From Ignavibacteria bacterium (GTDB taxonomy: Bacteria; Bacteroidota; Ignavibacteria; Tepidaquicellales; Tepidaquicellaceae), in NCBI GenBank assembly GCA_019694675.1, contig JAIBBK010000015.1:23582-87581 (forward strand): a DNA stretch of 64,000 bases. Direction: 5' to 3'. A program made the position numbers and the translations under genes. Position 1 is the stretch's first letter; every line of letters starts with the position of its first letter. Below are positions 26,458 through 35,700 of the stretch, one piece after another. The notes beneath the pieces are model-generated. The model saw only the letters and a list, made by a program, of their open reading frames with translations, made no database searches and was not told the DNA's origin.

Positions 26458-26895
26458 TCAGATCTCCTTCAACAGATCATTCAAGAATGACCTGAGTTCT
26501 TTCAGATCCGATTTCAATGCCTTGCTCTGTGCATCCGGCGTATGGGGTTCTTCATTACTGAAAAGCTTCAGCTCTCCCTGTCTGCCGGAGTAGTTTCTGC
26601 TGCTTTCTGCTTCTTCTGATCTTCGTGCCTCTTCTTCTTCTTTTACTGCAAAGTTCTTAAGATATTTTCTCGCACCCTCAATTGTATATTTTTCCTCACG
26701 GAGAAGCTTCTTGATCAGAAGAATAAGCTTTATCTCTTTGTTGGTGTAGATCCTGTTGCCGGACAAGTTCTTAGCCGGCCGCAACTGTTCAAACTCGGAT
26801 TCCCAGTATCGAAGCACATACTGCTCAAGCTCTGTAAGCCTGCTAACCTCACTAATGGAGTAGTAAAGCTTCTTCATTGCGAAACTCTTCTTCAT
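26458..26895 (-). CDS. MerR-family transcriptional regulator
   Basis: About 145 residues: a MerR winged helix (YSISEVSRLTELEQYVLRYWESEF, interrupted here only for length; then NRIYTNKEIKLILLI) followed by a short helical and charged C-terminus with no cysteine cluster or vitamin-B12 domain. The layout matches the small MlrA/CarA-head type. ATGs at 26901, 26895 and 26877 are all possible; the predicted transcript start near 26905 favours one of the latter two. It precedes the CrtI-like gene by 73 nt, so it may govern pigment synthesis, an inference from position. Confidence 0.82.
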   Translation of the reverse strand: MKKSFAMKKLYYSISEVSRLTELEQYVLRYWESEFEQLRPAKNLSGNRIYTNKEIKLILLIKKLLREEKYTIEGARKYLKNFAVKEEEEARRSEEAESSRNYSGRQGELKLFSNEEPHTPDAQSKALKSDLKELRSFLNDLLKEI

Positions 26896-26912
26896 GGGCA
26901 CAAAAATTTTTG

Positions 26913-26942
26913 CAAAATAGATATATAGAATTCATATTGCAA
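26913..26942 (-). promoter_or_regulatory. Predicted promoter of the MerR gene
   Basis: On the minus strand TTG (26942-26940), 20 nt, then TATTTTG (26919-26913). The spacing equals that of the other promoters in this window. Confidence 0.55.
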
Positions 26943-26968
26943 CACATTTGATAAATACCTTAGCTTTA
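26937..26968 (+). promoter_or_regulatory. Possible promoter of the amidohydrolase-like gene
   Basis: TTG at 26937-26939 and TAGCTTTA at 26961-26968, 21 nt apart, close to the TAnnTTTG consensus but with A in the last place. The leader would be about 60 nt. Confidence 0.3.
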
Positions 26969-26982
26969 ACACAGTTAAGCTA
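26961..26982. promoter_or_regulatory. Inverted repeat in the MerR/amidohydrolase divergent region
   Basis: TAGCTTTAAC and GTTAAGCTA face each other across ACA, a near-perfect 9-bp dyad with one extra T. It overlaps the possible -7 element of the plus-strand gene, suitable for an operator. Confidence 0.4.
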
Positions 26983-27037
26983 TTGAATTTAAATAGTTGA
27001 TTGAATTTGCTAAGTTCTCGAAATTTTAAGTCAAGTC

Positions 27038-28720
27038 ATGAACAATGTACTAAGATTACTTGCGGTAATGATCCTTCCGCTGCTTCTTGCATCATGCGGC
27101 GAAAAGCCGGAAGTGATATACAAAAATGCAAGAATATATACGCTTAATGCTGGAAATGATGTTGCAGAAGCGATTGCCATCAAAGACGGCAAGATACTGG
27201 ATATCGGCAGTTCAAAGGATCTCGAAGAAAAGTACAGCGCGGATGATGTCGTTGACCTCAAAGGGGCAGTTGTCATTCCAGGACTTGTTGACACTGAGGG
27301 ATCTATCATTGAGTTCTCCAGGAATCTTAACTTCATTGACCTCTCCAATGCAAGAAGCCTCAAGGACATCAGGGACCTTCTTGTTTCAAGGGCTACCAAT
27401 GCGAAAGGCGGTGAGACAATCGGCGGATACGGTTGGAATGAACTGAATTTTGCGGATACTGAATTGCAGCAGTTTGACAAGGAATTTCTTGACGAGATCG
27501 TTTCGCAGTACAATGTATTCCTTCTCAATGCAACAATGAGTACGGTATGGGTAAATTCGAGAATGCTGAGCACGATCGGAATTGATTCTACAACCAAGAA
27601 TCCGGAAGGCGGAGAGATTCAGAAATATGAGAACGGCGAACCGACCGGACTCCTCTTTGACGCAGCTGTAGATCTGGTCCGTGACAACCTGCCGCGGCCG
27701 CTCAGAACTGATATGATGAGTCTGGTGGAGCGGGGAGCCAAGGAGATCACCAAGTACGGCATAACGGAAGTGCATGACAGGACCGTGAACAAAGATGCGA
27801 TAAGCATGTTCAAGGAACTGATAGACAGCAACAGGTTCGACATCAGAGTGTATGCCGTATTGTCCGGAGAGGATTCATCACTTACCAATGAGTATTTCAG
27901 AAAGGGAATTGAGAAGGACTACAAGGGCAAACTGACCATAAGGGCAGTTTCGCTGGATTATGACGGAGCGTTTGACATCAGGCAGGCCGTGATGAGCGAT
28001 CAGTATATTGGCGAGCCGGGAAAGAATCTTCCGTATGTTACAAACAAAGACCTTGAAAGGACATATCTGGGAGCTCTGGAAAAGAACTTCCAGTTCAGGG
28101 TAAAAGCCGTTGGCGACAAGGCAGTCTCCAATGTGCTGAATGTCCTGTCATCGTCCGGCGGAGAGGTGAAATCAAAAGATCTCAGGACAATGATCGAACA
28201 CTGCGAATTTGCATCACCCTCGGAGATCAGCAAGATAGGAAGTCTTAAGCTTATTCCCTCAGTCAGGCCGGATATCTCCATGATCACTCTTCAGATCGCA
28301 GGCGATATGACAAAGCCGGAAGTCGTTTCCAGGATCGGCATGTGGAATTCGCTTGTGAAGTCAGCCGGCATGATCACTTCAGGTTCAGACTTTCCTTACC
28401 ATCAGATAAATCCGTTTGTGCAAATGTATTATCTGGTAACGCGCCAGCCGGTGGACACCTTGCTGGAAGGAATTGCGAACCCCGGTGAGAAGCTGAGCAT
28501 TCTGGATGCGCTGAAATCCTACACAGTCTGGGCGGCGTATTCTTCATTTCAGGAAAATGAAAAAGGAACTCTGGAAAAGGGAAAGTTTGCCGACCTTGTG
28601 ATCATCTCAAAAGATATAATGAAGGAACCGCCGAAGTCGCTTCTTGAAACGAAAGTGCTTAGAACGATGATCAGAGGAAGGATTGTGTATGACAATATAT
28701 TTGATCCTGAGAAACTTTAG
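27038..28720 (+). CDS. YtcJ-like amidohydrolase-fold lipoprotein with lost metal ligands
   Basis: A 560-residue protein that follows the Amidohydro_3/YtcJ plan. An N-terminal lipobox LASC gives lipid-Cys20, then comes a beta-sandwich start (ARIYTL, AIAIKDGKILDIG), VVIPGLVD, a TIM-barrel and a C-terminal sandwich ending in TLEKGKFADLVIISKD. The metal-binding HxH after PGLVD is replaced by Glu87-Gly-Ser89. The barrel His of HAIGD reads KAVGD, and the substrate-side His is also missing; IEH and SGSDFP remain. It is probably a binding or structural protein rather than a hydrolase, anchored outside the cytoplasm. Family assignment is firm, function unknown. Confidence 0.8.
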   Translation: MNNVLRLLAVMILPLLLASCGEKPEVIYKNARIYTLNAGNDVAEAIAIKDGKILDIGSSKDLEEKYSADDVVDLKGAVVIPGLVDTEGSIIEFSRNLNFIDLSNARSLKDIRDLLVSRATNAKGGETIGGYGWNELNFADTELQQFDKEFLDEIVSQYNVFLLNATMSTVWVNSRMLSTIGIDSTTKNPEGGEIQKYENGEPTGLLFDAAVDLVRDNLPRPLRTDMMSLVERGAKEITKYGITEVHDRTVNKDAISMFKELIDSNRFDIRVYAVLSGEDSSLTNEYFRKGIEKDYKGKLTIRAVSLDYDGAFDIRQAVMSDQYIGEPGKNLPYVTNKDLERTYLGALEKNFQFRVKAVGDKAVSNVLNVLSSSGGEVKSKDLRTMIEHCEFASPSEISKIGSLKLIPSVRPDISMITLQIAGDMTKPEVVSRIGMWNSLVKSAGMITSGSDFPYHQINPFVQMYYLVTRQPVDTLLEGIANPGEKLSILDALKSYTVWAAYSSFQENEKGTLEKGKFADLVIISKDIMKEPPKSLLETKVLRTMIRGRIVYDNIFDPEKL

Positions 28721-28740
28721 CAAACAGGAGTAAACAGGAA

Positions 28741-29610
28741 ATTCAAACAACCGTAAGTGAATTTGTATCGTCAGCAAGACAGCGGCTGGAAGAGGCAGGG
28801 ATAGACGAAGCAAGACTGACTGCGGAGCTGATCATGTGTGAAGTCCTTGAATGCGGAAGGATGGATCTCTATCTGAATTTTGACAAACCATTGCAGGGAC
28901 AGGAAACCCAAAAGCTAGAGAAATTTCTTTCCGGAAGACTCAGCGGTGAGCCGCTTCAGTATATCTTTGGGCATGCCAATTTTTTCGGATATGAGTTCTT
29001 TGTTGACAGCAGTGTACTGATACCGAGGCCGGAGACAGAGCTGATCGTCGATGCTGTATTGAAGAGCATTGAATCGGCACATAGAAAGTCAGCCGAGATC
29101 CTCGAGATCGGCTCGGGATCGGGCTGTATATCCATTGCCCTGGCCAAGCAGCTTGATGACAGGGGAGTTGATTACATAATTAACTCACTGGATGTGTCGG
29201 GTCCAGCTATTGAAACTGCGAAGAAAAACATGAACAGGCATCTTCCTTACAACGGCAAGTTGAGCTTTCATCAGAAGGATGTGTTTTCCATATCATCTCT
29301 TAAGCGCAGGGTTGACTACATCATTTCAAATCCTCCTTACATTTCGGCGGATGAATATGAACGGCTTCCCGGAATTGTGAAGAATCGCGAACCGAGAACC
29401 GCATTGACAGACAGCGCAGACGGGCTTTCTTTTATCCGTAAACTGATAAGCTTATTTACTCCTTTCAAAAACAGTACGGAGTTGTTCTGCGAGATATCCT
29501 TTGGACAGAATATTGAGATCACAAACCTTCTGGACTCAGCTGGAATGGAGAAGTATGATTTCATTGCTGATCTTTCGGGTATCCCAAGAGTTTTACATCT
29601 GAAGGGATGA
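28741..29610 (+). CDS. prmC: Peptide chain release factor N5-glutamine methyltransferase PrmC (apparent ATT start)
   Basis: SAM-dependent enzyme that methylates the GGQ glutamine of release factors RF1/RF2. The catalytic NPPY lies in VDYIISNPPYISADEY, the SAM loop in LEIGSGSGCISIALA, and GEPLQYIFGHANFFGYEF and LIPRPETE are family signatures. The first ATG (28834) would cut away most of the N-terminal helical domain. Homologous-looking sequence (VSSARQRLEEAGIDEARLTA) continues in frame upstream to an ATT at 28741, 10 nt after AGGAG at 28726-28730. No ATG, GTG or TTG is available in frame between them. With the ATT start the protein has 289 residues, the usual length. Confidence 0.88.
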   Translation: MQTTVSEFVSSARQRLEEAGIDEARLTAELIMCEVLECGRMDLYLNFDKPLQGQETQKLEKFLSGRLSGEPLQYIFGHANFFGYEFFVDSSVLIPRPETELIVDAVLKSIESAHRKSAEILEIGSGSGCISIALAKQLDDRGVDYIINSLDVSGPAIETAKKNMNRHLPYNGKLSFHQKDVFSISSLKRRVDYIISNPPYISADEYERLPGIVKNREPRTALTDSADGLSFIRKLISLFTPFKNSTELFCEISFGQNIEITNLLDSAGMEKYDFIADLSGIPRVLHLKG

Positions 29611-30053
29611 TAGCGCTGATTCAGAGAGTTGAAAGGGCCAGTGTCGAGATCGAAGGCAAAGTTCACTCAAAAATTGGAAAGGGATTTCTTATCTTGCTCG
29701 GTGTCAGAAAAAGCGATACGGCAGAGAATGCGGAAGCGCTCGCTCTCAAGACTTCAATGCTGAGAATATTTCAGGATGATGAGGGTAAAATGAACCTGTC
29801 ACTGAAGGATACGGGCGGAGAAGCGCTGGTTGTTTCTCAGTTCACACTCTGCACAGATAACGGCAAAAGCGGCAACAGGCCAAGTTTTACGGAAGCCGCA
29901 CCGCCTGAGACGGCAGAAGAACTCTACAATCATTACTCGGAATGCCTAGAAGCAAACATCGGTAAAGGAAAAGTTGGAAAGGGGGTTTTTGCCGCTATGA
30001 TGAAAGTCGAACTTGTGAATGACGGTCCGGTAACAATAATACTCGAAAAGTGA
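29607..30053 (+). CDS. dtd: D-aminoacyl-tRNA deacylase
   Basis: A 148-residue editing enzyme that removes D-amino acids from charged tRNA. The two active-site motifs are present as SQFTL near residue 90 and NDGPVT near 140; the second has Asp where many members have another residue before GPVT. The N-terminal MIALIQRVERASVEI is typical. The ATG overlaps the prmC stop, and its own stop overlaps the next GTG start, forming a coupled set of translation-quality and unknown genes. Confidence 0.93.
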   Translation: MIALIQRVERASVEIEGKVHSKIGKGFLILLGVRKSDTAENAEALALKTSMLRIFQDDEGKMNLSLKDTGGEALVVSQFTLCTDNGKSGNRPSFTEAAPPETAEELYNHYSECLEANIGKGKVGKGVFAAMMKVELVNDGPVTIILEK

Positions 30054-30976
30054 GATCTCTGAACATACATATCATCGGATTCGGGAAAGTTGGAAGCGCT
30101 TTGGCGTACGAGCTATACGGGAATGGATTTGAAGTTTCGTACATCACCGACAGACATGCAGATGATTATGCTGATGTAGATCATGAATTGAGAGAAACGA
30201 AGTTTCAAAGTGAACTAACGGCTGATTCCGTGATGCAAAGCGATGTACTGATCTTTTGCGTACAGGACAGGAATATTGAAGATGCCGCCAAAGAAGCAGT
30301 CAGATTGTGCGGAGATGTTCGCGGAAAGTATTTCATTCATACGTCAGGATCAAGAACAAGCAGAGTGTTCATTGAGGCAGGCGCCGAACCGGACTATTGT
30401 GCTTCGCTGCACCCGATCCAGACATTTGCCGAAGTAAGCAGATCATCCGGAACCTTGCTGAAGAACATTTATTTCGGGATTGAAGGCGGTGAGAAAGGGC
30501 TGGACTATGCCGGATCGCTGGCAGAATCTTTCGGCTCAAAATGTATCATCATCCCCGGTGACAAGAAACACCTTTACCATGCGGCCTGCGTGGTGGCATC
30601 TAATTTTCTCGTTACCCTGATGAACATAGCCGCCGAGTTCAGTTCGGAAGCCGGAATCCCGAAAGCGGAAATGTACACAGTGTTCAAGCCCATTGTCGAA
30701 AGGACGCTTGACAATATAGAAAGGGACGGACTTGTGAATTCACTTACGGGCCCGTTTGAAAGAAACGATATCCAGACGATTGCCGGTCATCTGGATTCGA
30801 TCAGCGGTGAACTGCCAAGTCTTATTCCGTTCTACACCTTGCTTGGCATGGAAACAGTCAGGGTTGCATTCCGGAAGGAAAGTCTTAACATGAAAAATGT
30901 GATAAGCATACTTGATCTCATGAATGATTATGTAACCGGCGAACAAAAATTATCGGAGCAGCTGAGCAAAGAATGA
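30050..30976 (+). CDS. Rossmann-like and DUF2520 domain protein
   Basis: A 308-residue protein. The N-terminal NAD(P)-binding fold has IHIIGFGKVGSALAYEL and the DVLIFCVQDRNIEDAA strand. The C-terminal helical DUF2520 part carries YHAACVVASNFLVTLMN and LTGPFERNDIQTI. It resembles 6-phosphogluconate/F420-dependent reductases in outline; the substrate is unknown. It starts at a GTG overlapping the dtd stop and its own TGA overlaps the following ATG, so it is co-translated with both. Confidence 0.85.
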   Translation: MRSLNIHIIGFGKVGSALAYELYGNGFEVSYITDRHADDYADVDHELRETKFQSELTADSVMQSDVLIFCVQDRNIEDAAKEAVRLCGDVRGKYFIHTSGSRTSRVFIEAGAEPDYCASLHPIQTFAEVSRSSGTLLKNIYFGIEGGEKGLDYAGSLAESFGSKCIIIPGDKKHLYHAACVVASNFLVTLMNIAAEFSSEAGIPKAEMYTVFKPIVERTLDNIERDGLVNSLTGPFERNDIQTIAGHLDSISGELPSLIPFYTLLGMETVRVAFRKESLNMKNVISILDLMNDYVTGEQKLSEQLSKE

Positions 30977-31635
30977 GACTGATATATTTGATGATTGTTC
31001 TAATTGTGACTGCATCCGGCATTGGCATGGCTCAGGGAACAGGTGCTATGAGCAGATCCGGCAGCGGGGTTTCTTTGTCCGGCAAAGATTCTCTTCAGGC
31101 CCCCAAAAAATCAACGTCAAAAAAGACTAACATCGGCGGGGTGTTCGTAGCGCCGACAATGGGGATCTCGTTCCCGACCGGTAAGTTCGGCGACCTGTCA
31201 AACTCAGGATTCTTTTATGGTGCGAAACTTGAGATAGGATACAGCAGGCTTTATCCATTTGTGCTCGGAATTGTCTTCGAGAACCAGTCAAACCCCGGAA
31301 ATCCTGAATTCACGACCACAAATTTTCTTACGCAGTTCGACACTGAGATAACCTACTACGGTGCAAGCGTTGACATAATACTTAACAAGTATATAAAGTC
31401 GAATTTCACCACTCCTGTCTTTTCACTTGAGGGGAAATTTGCAAACATAAAGAGAACCGTGGCTCCTGATACTTCAGTGCCTGAGATCCCGCGGGAAGAA
31501 AGCATGTTCACTTATTCTGTGGGGCTTGCTTTCACTTTGTATATCTTTGATGTCGGTGGCAAGTACACATTTGCCGGAGATTACTCCAACCTGACCTTTA
31601 ACGCGAAATTTCATTTTCCGCTTTTCAGGTTTTAG
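30973..31635 (+). CDS. Predicted outer-membrane beta-barrel protein
   Basis: A 220-residue protein with a signal peptide (to about residue 20) and a Ser/Lys-rich linker. Alternating hydrophobic strands follow, starting at GGVFVAPTMGISFPTGKFGD and ending in the barrel-type C-terminus FNAKFHFPLFRF. The terminal aromatic residue is typical of outer-membrane barrels inserted by BamA. I do not recognise a specific family. Its last four bases overlap the convergent glycosyltransferase. Confidence 0.6.
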   Translation: MRLIYLMIVLIVTASGIGMAQGTGAMSRSGSGVSLSGKDSLQAPKKSTSKKTNIGGVFVAPTMGISFPTGKFGDLSNSGFFYGAKLEIGYSRLYPFVLGIVFENQSNPGNPEFTTTNFLTQFDTEITYYGASVDIILNKYIKSNFTTPVFSLEGKFANIKRTVAPDTSVPEIPREESMFTYSVGLAFTLYIFDVGGKYTFAGDYSNLTFNAKFHFPLFRF

Positions 31636-32735
31636 AAGGTTCGTCCTTTCCATTTTATCTTCTTGCCGAAAATAAAGCTGAACGGCAGAAGCAGTCCGTA
31701 AACCGAAAGATAGACGATGAACAGGGGCGAGAGAGGGAACAAATGATTCATCCCCATCCTGATTGAGGTCCTGGATGTTAACAGGATCTGAGACAGGTAA
31801 ACTGCAATACTAAGAGCAAGCCAGAGTTTCACTCCGAGAAAAAGAAATCCGAACAAAAGCATGAAAGCGGAAGCATAAAGCTCAAAGCCGGTAATGTAGC
31901 CGAGTGCATTGATGCCGGTGCCGCCCCTGAACCATCTTCTCTTCTGGCTTGACAATTCACCAATATCGGCGCAGCCGGCAGTCATAACAAGCGAACCCCG
32001 GTCAACCGGATAAAGCACCCTGCCTTCTCCGAGAGAATTGATCTTGCGCATAAGCGCAAGATCTTCTGTAACCGAAAAATCGATGGCGGAATATCCGCCC
32101 GATCTTTCATACGCCTTCCTTGTGAACGAAAGATTGTTTCCGATGCAACTCATTATCTGACCCATGCCGCAACTCGCACTTGCAAGCGTCAGGAGATAGA
32201 TCCAGTCGAGGCACTGCAGTTTATCGAACAGGGACTTTTCATGTTCGATCAGCGTGAATCCGCAAACCATTGCAACATCTGCCTTGTAATGCCTTACGGT
32301 GCTTGTGATCCACGATTCAGGCACGGTGCAGTCTGCATCCGTAAGCAATATCACTTCACCTCGGCTCAGTTCAACTGCCGTATCAATTGCATTTGCCTTC
32401 CCTTTGAGGTTTGAATGAAGGATATCACGGGAGTTTATGACACGGAATCTTGACAAGCCGGCAGTTGATTCCTGCATGATCCTGAGCGTTGAATCTTCCG
32501 ACCGGTCATTGACAAGGAATATCTCGATCTTCTGTTCGGGATAGCGGAGTTCCTTTAGTGAATTGATGCATCTGAGGATGTTCTGTTGTTCGTTCCGTGC
32601 AGCAACTATCACAGTAACGGTCGGGCTTGTGTCTGAGATGTCGTTGTCGAGTGAGATCGATCTTGTGAGTCCGCGGTAAAGATAAAGATGCAGCAACACA
32701 TAGCCGATCGTGACAGCGGCAAAGAAGATCTCCAC
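31632..32735 (-). CDS. Membrane glycosyltransferase, family 2
   Basis: A 367-residue inverting GT-A enzyme. It has one N-terminal helix, the nucleotide-sugar region VTVIVAARNEQQNI, the DAD metal motif in LLTDADCTVP, the ED pair in SVTEDLALMRK and the QxxRW-type SQKRRWFRGG. Two or three C-terminal helices follow. Such proteins make membrane-bound or exported polysaccharide or glycolipid. It is the last gene of the minus-strand block that begins with porU, so it might take part in the A-LPS-like anchor of type IX cargo, but that is inference from position. Confidence 0.85.
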   Translation of the reverse strand: MEIFFAAVTIGYVLLHLYLYRGLTRSISLDNDISDTSPTVTVIVAARNEQQNILRCINSLKELRYPEQKIEIFLVNDRSEDSTLRIMQESTAGLSRFRVINSRDILHSNLKGKANAIDTAVELSRGEVILLTDADCTVPESWITSTVRHYKADVAMVCGFTLIEHEKSLFDKLQCLDWIYLLTLASASCGMGQIMSCIGNNLSFTRKAYERSGGYSAIDFSVTEDLALMRKINSLGEGRVLYPVDRGSLVMTAGCADIGELSSQKRRWFRGGTGINALGYITGFELYASAFMLLFGFLFLGVKLWLALSIAVYLSQILLTSRTSIRMGMNHLFPLSPLFIVYLSVYGLLLPFSFIFGKKIKWKGRTF

Positions 32736-32766
32736 TGCTGCTTATTTTCTGATTGTAAGTTGACCG

Positions 32767-35700
32767 CTACTTAACAACGGCGATCTTAATGATCTTCTCT
32801 TCAGTTGCTCCGTCAACAACAGCTTGCACAAGTGCGTAATAAACACCGCTCTGAACATCCGATACATTCCACGGCACTTCATTGTCTGCGTTTGAGAATG
32901 TTGTACCGCTGAGAGTAGTAACAAGCTCGCCGGAAAGATCCATAATCCTTATTGTTACCGAAGATGCATTGCCGTTAAGGTAGTATCTGATAAGAGTGTT
33001 GCCCTGGTAAACGGGATTAGGCCAGTTGTAAACCCTGTCGGGCGGGAGCTTCCCGTTATACACAACTGCGTTGGATCCTGTGATGAAATTATTATTCGTC
33101 AGATACTGGTCCTTAAGATAATTTTTCCAGAGAACCTTTGCAGAGCTGTAACTCACATTCGTTTTCATCGCATAAAGATAGCCGTCATCTCCGGAAAGCA
33201 GTATTCCCAGTGTATCATTCAGATTTGCCAAAGCCGGTGTTGAAAAGTTTGTGGGACCCACTTTCACAGGATAGTTGTCCACTGTTTTGCCGTCAACTCC
33301 GTAAGCATAAAGGTCTCCGTCAGTTGATACGAAAATCACATCGTAGTTGCCGTCCGCATTGACATCGCAAACGGAAATTCCTGATTTGATCTCGGCATTA
33401 ACCCTTGCTGGAAAATTGTCAATAAGAACTCCGTTCGAATTGATCGCATATACCTTTCCGCCGGCGCTGAAGATTATCTCCTGTCTGCCGTCTCCGTTAA
33501 GATCTGCCAGAGATGGCGGAGATGTGATCTGCCCCAACTGATATGCGATATTAAGTTTGCTGCCGTTGATGAAAATCTCGCTTGCTGAATTAACGGTCAG
33601 AAGGTCTGTTGAGGAAGAGTTTGTGAGCGCACCGTAAACCGCATAAAGAATGTTTCCTGCCGCAAATCCAAGCTCGCCTGACCTTGAGAGCGCGATCTGA
33701 TTGATGCTTCCGTTCAATGAGTCTATTCTTGAGATGCTTTGCTGTGTGGATACCTTGTAAACGGCGCCGTTGCTGAGTCCCACCGCCGCATCGCCAGAAC
33801 CCGGCGTAATGATCAGCGGTGCGGAAGTGATACTTCCTGTTGTAGGAAGGATCGCTTCTGTCAGAACAAAATTAGGAGACATGAATGAGACCTTGTTGCC
33901 GGAAACTGATGCAATGAATCTGCCGTTCTGTTCAGAAAGAGACGGGATCTGGCTTCCGTAGCCGGGTACGACAATGCCGGTGTCTCTGAGCGGTGTGCCG
34001 TCACTTCTGAATCCGAAGATATTCGATCCGCTATTGGCAAAGATCTCTTCTGATGCATCGCCTGTTAAGTTGAATGCGATCGCCTGCGTGTTCACTCCGG
34101 AAAGTGTGCCTATGCGTTTCGGAAATCCCGGAAGGGGAGACAGTGCGCCGGAACCGATGCTGACCTTGAAGGACATGAGCGTGTCAAGCAGGCTGAATTC
34201 CGTAATGCTGATGTTGTTATTTGCGAGCGAGTAGCTCAATGAACTCGGAATGCTCGTAGGCGTAAATGCATTCTGGTAGATATTTGTGGGCACGCTGTGG
34301 TATCCGTTGAACCAGTAGTCAACTGCGGTGCCGTCTCCCGTGATGTTTCCGAACGGAGTAGAGAATGTTACGCCGATCTGCTGTGCACCCTTAGCTTCTT
34401 CAAGATCAACGCCTTTCCTGTCAATGTTGTTATTTATTGTGTTGCCTGCAATGTTTGCGTCAATAATGTTCTCGTCAATGTGCCAGATGAGTATGCCGCC
34501 TTTGTAACCGTTATCGGCATCTATCAGTCCCGGAAGGCTCCAGTCAAAAGTCTGTACGTCCGTCACATTTCCGCTGATCCTGTACAAGCTCGCATATGTG
34601 CCGGAATAGTAGAAGCCGTTTTCATCATCGTACTGAAACACAGTCGAATCACGGAATGCCCTGTTCCTTGAGTAGATTGTCTGTCCGTCATTTTCAGGAT
34701 CCCGGTTTCTGTTTTCCAGAAGGAAATACTCCTTGCTGTTGATAAGAACCTTGTAAACACTTGTATCCCGCGGTATATCCTTTGAAACGGTCGGAAGCCT
34801 GAATGTGCCTGAGCCGTTAGCGATCGTTACCGGTTCGACCCAGCCCAGGTATATCTTCTCCCATGCAGACGGTTCGGGCGGAAATATCCCGTTGTAGCTG
34901 AAGAGAGATTGCCCGTCCATCAGCCCAAACCTGCCGATCGCAGTCTTTCCGTTTGAGGTGTTGAACAGATCTGGAAGTCCGAGATAACTTCCGAAGCTGG
35001 CCGTAAGAATTCCGTTCATACCCAATTCGAGAAGTGCCCTGCCTGAAAGCAGGTCAAGCTCCCTCAGCTCCGTTGAAGGGATCACAAGTGAGTTTTGTAT
35101 AAAGGTGCCTTCGGATGTCTGGTAACCGTTGTAGTTGTTACCGAAAAACTCTTTCAGGTTCTTAAGTCCGAGATACACAGACGGAATATCGTACGGAGTG
35201 GGATCAAAGCCGTAGATGGAAGTCAGGTCAACATCTCTGCCTACGCCTGCATGGAATATCACGAAGGCGGTGCGCTGATTCTGGTATTTTGAGAAATTTA
35301 CGAAAGAGTCCGCCCTTGACCACGCATCAGTGAATAGATTCCCAAGCTTCGCATTATTCTCGTTTCTCTGAGGAGAATATGCTTCCATCTTGTTGGGAAG
35401 ATTTATGACAGTTCCGTAAAGATCAAAATTGAGCAACAGCTTTCCCTTGGATGCCTTTCTGTAGTAGTTCTGAAGGAATGTCAGATGATCGGCAAAATAT
35501 GAACTGTCATAAGGCGGCGCATCTACAACCGTATCCCTCCCGGTACTTTGGTTGAAGTATTTGTTTGAAAGGTCAAACAATCCGTTGCCGGTGCTTCTGT
35601 TATCGTTGTCTTCCTGAAACTGCACGAGTATTGCCACGACCTTCACCGAATCAACTCCGTTGAAGTAGCCGCGCTGTGTCGAAGCTCTGTTCTCGGCGCC

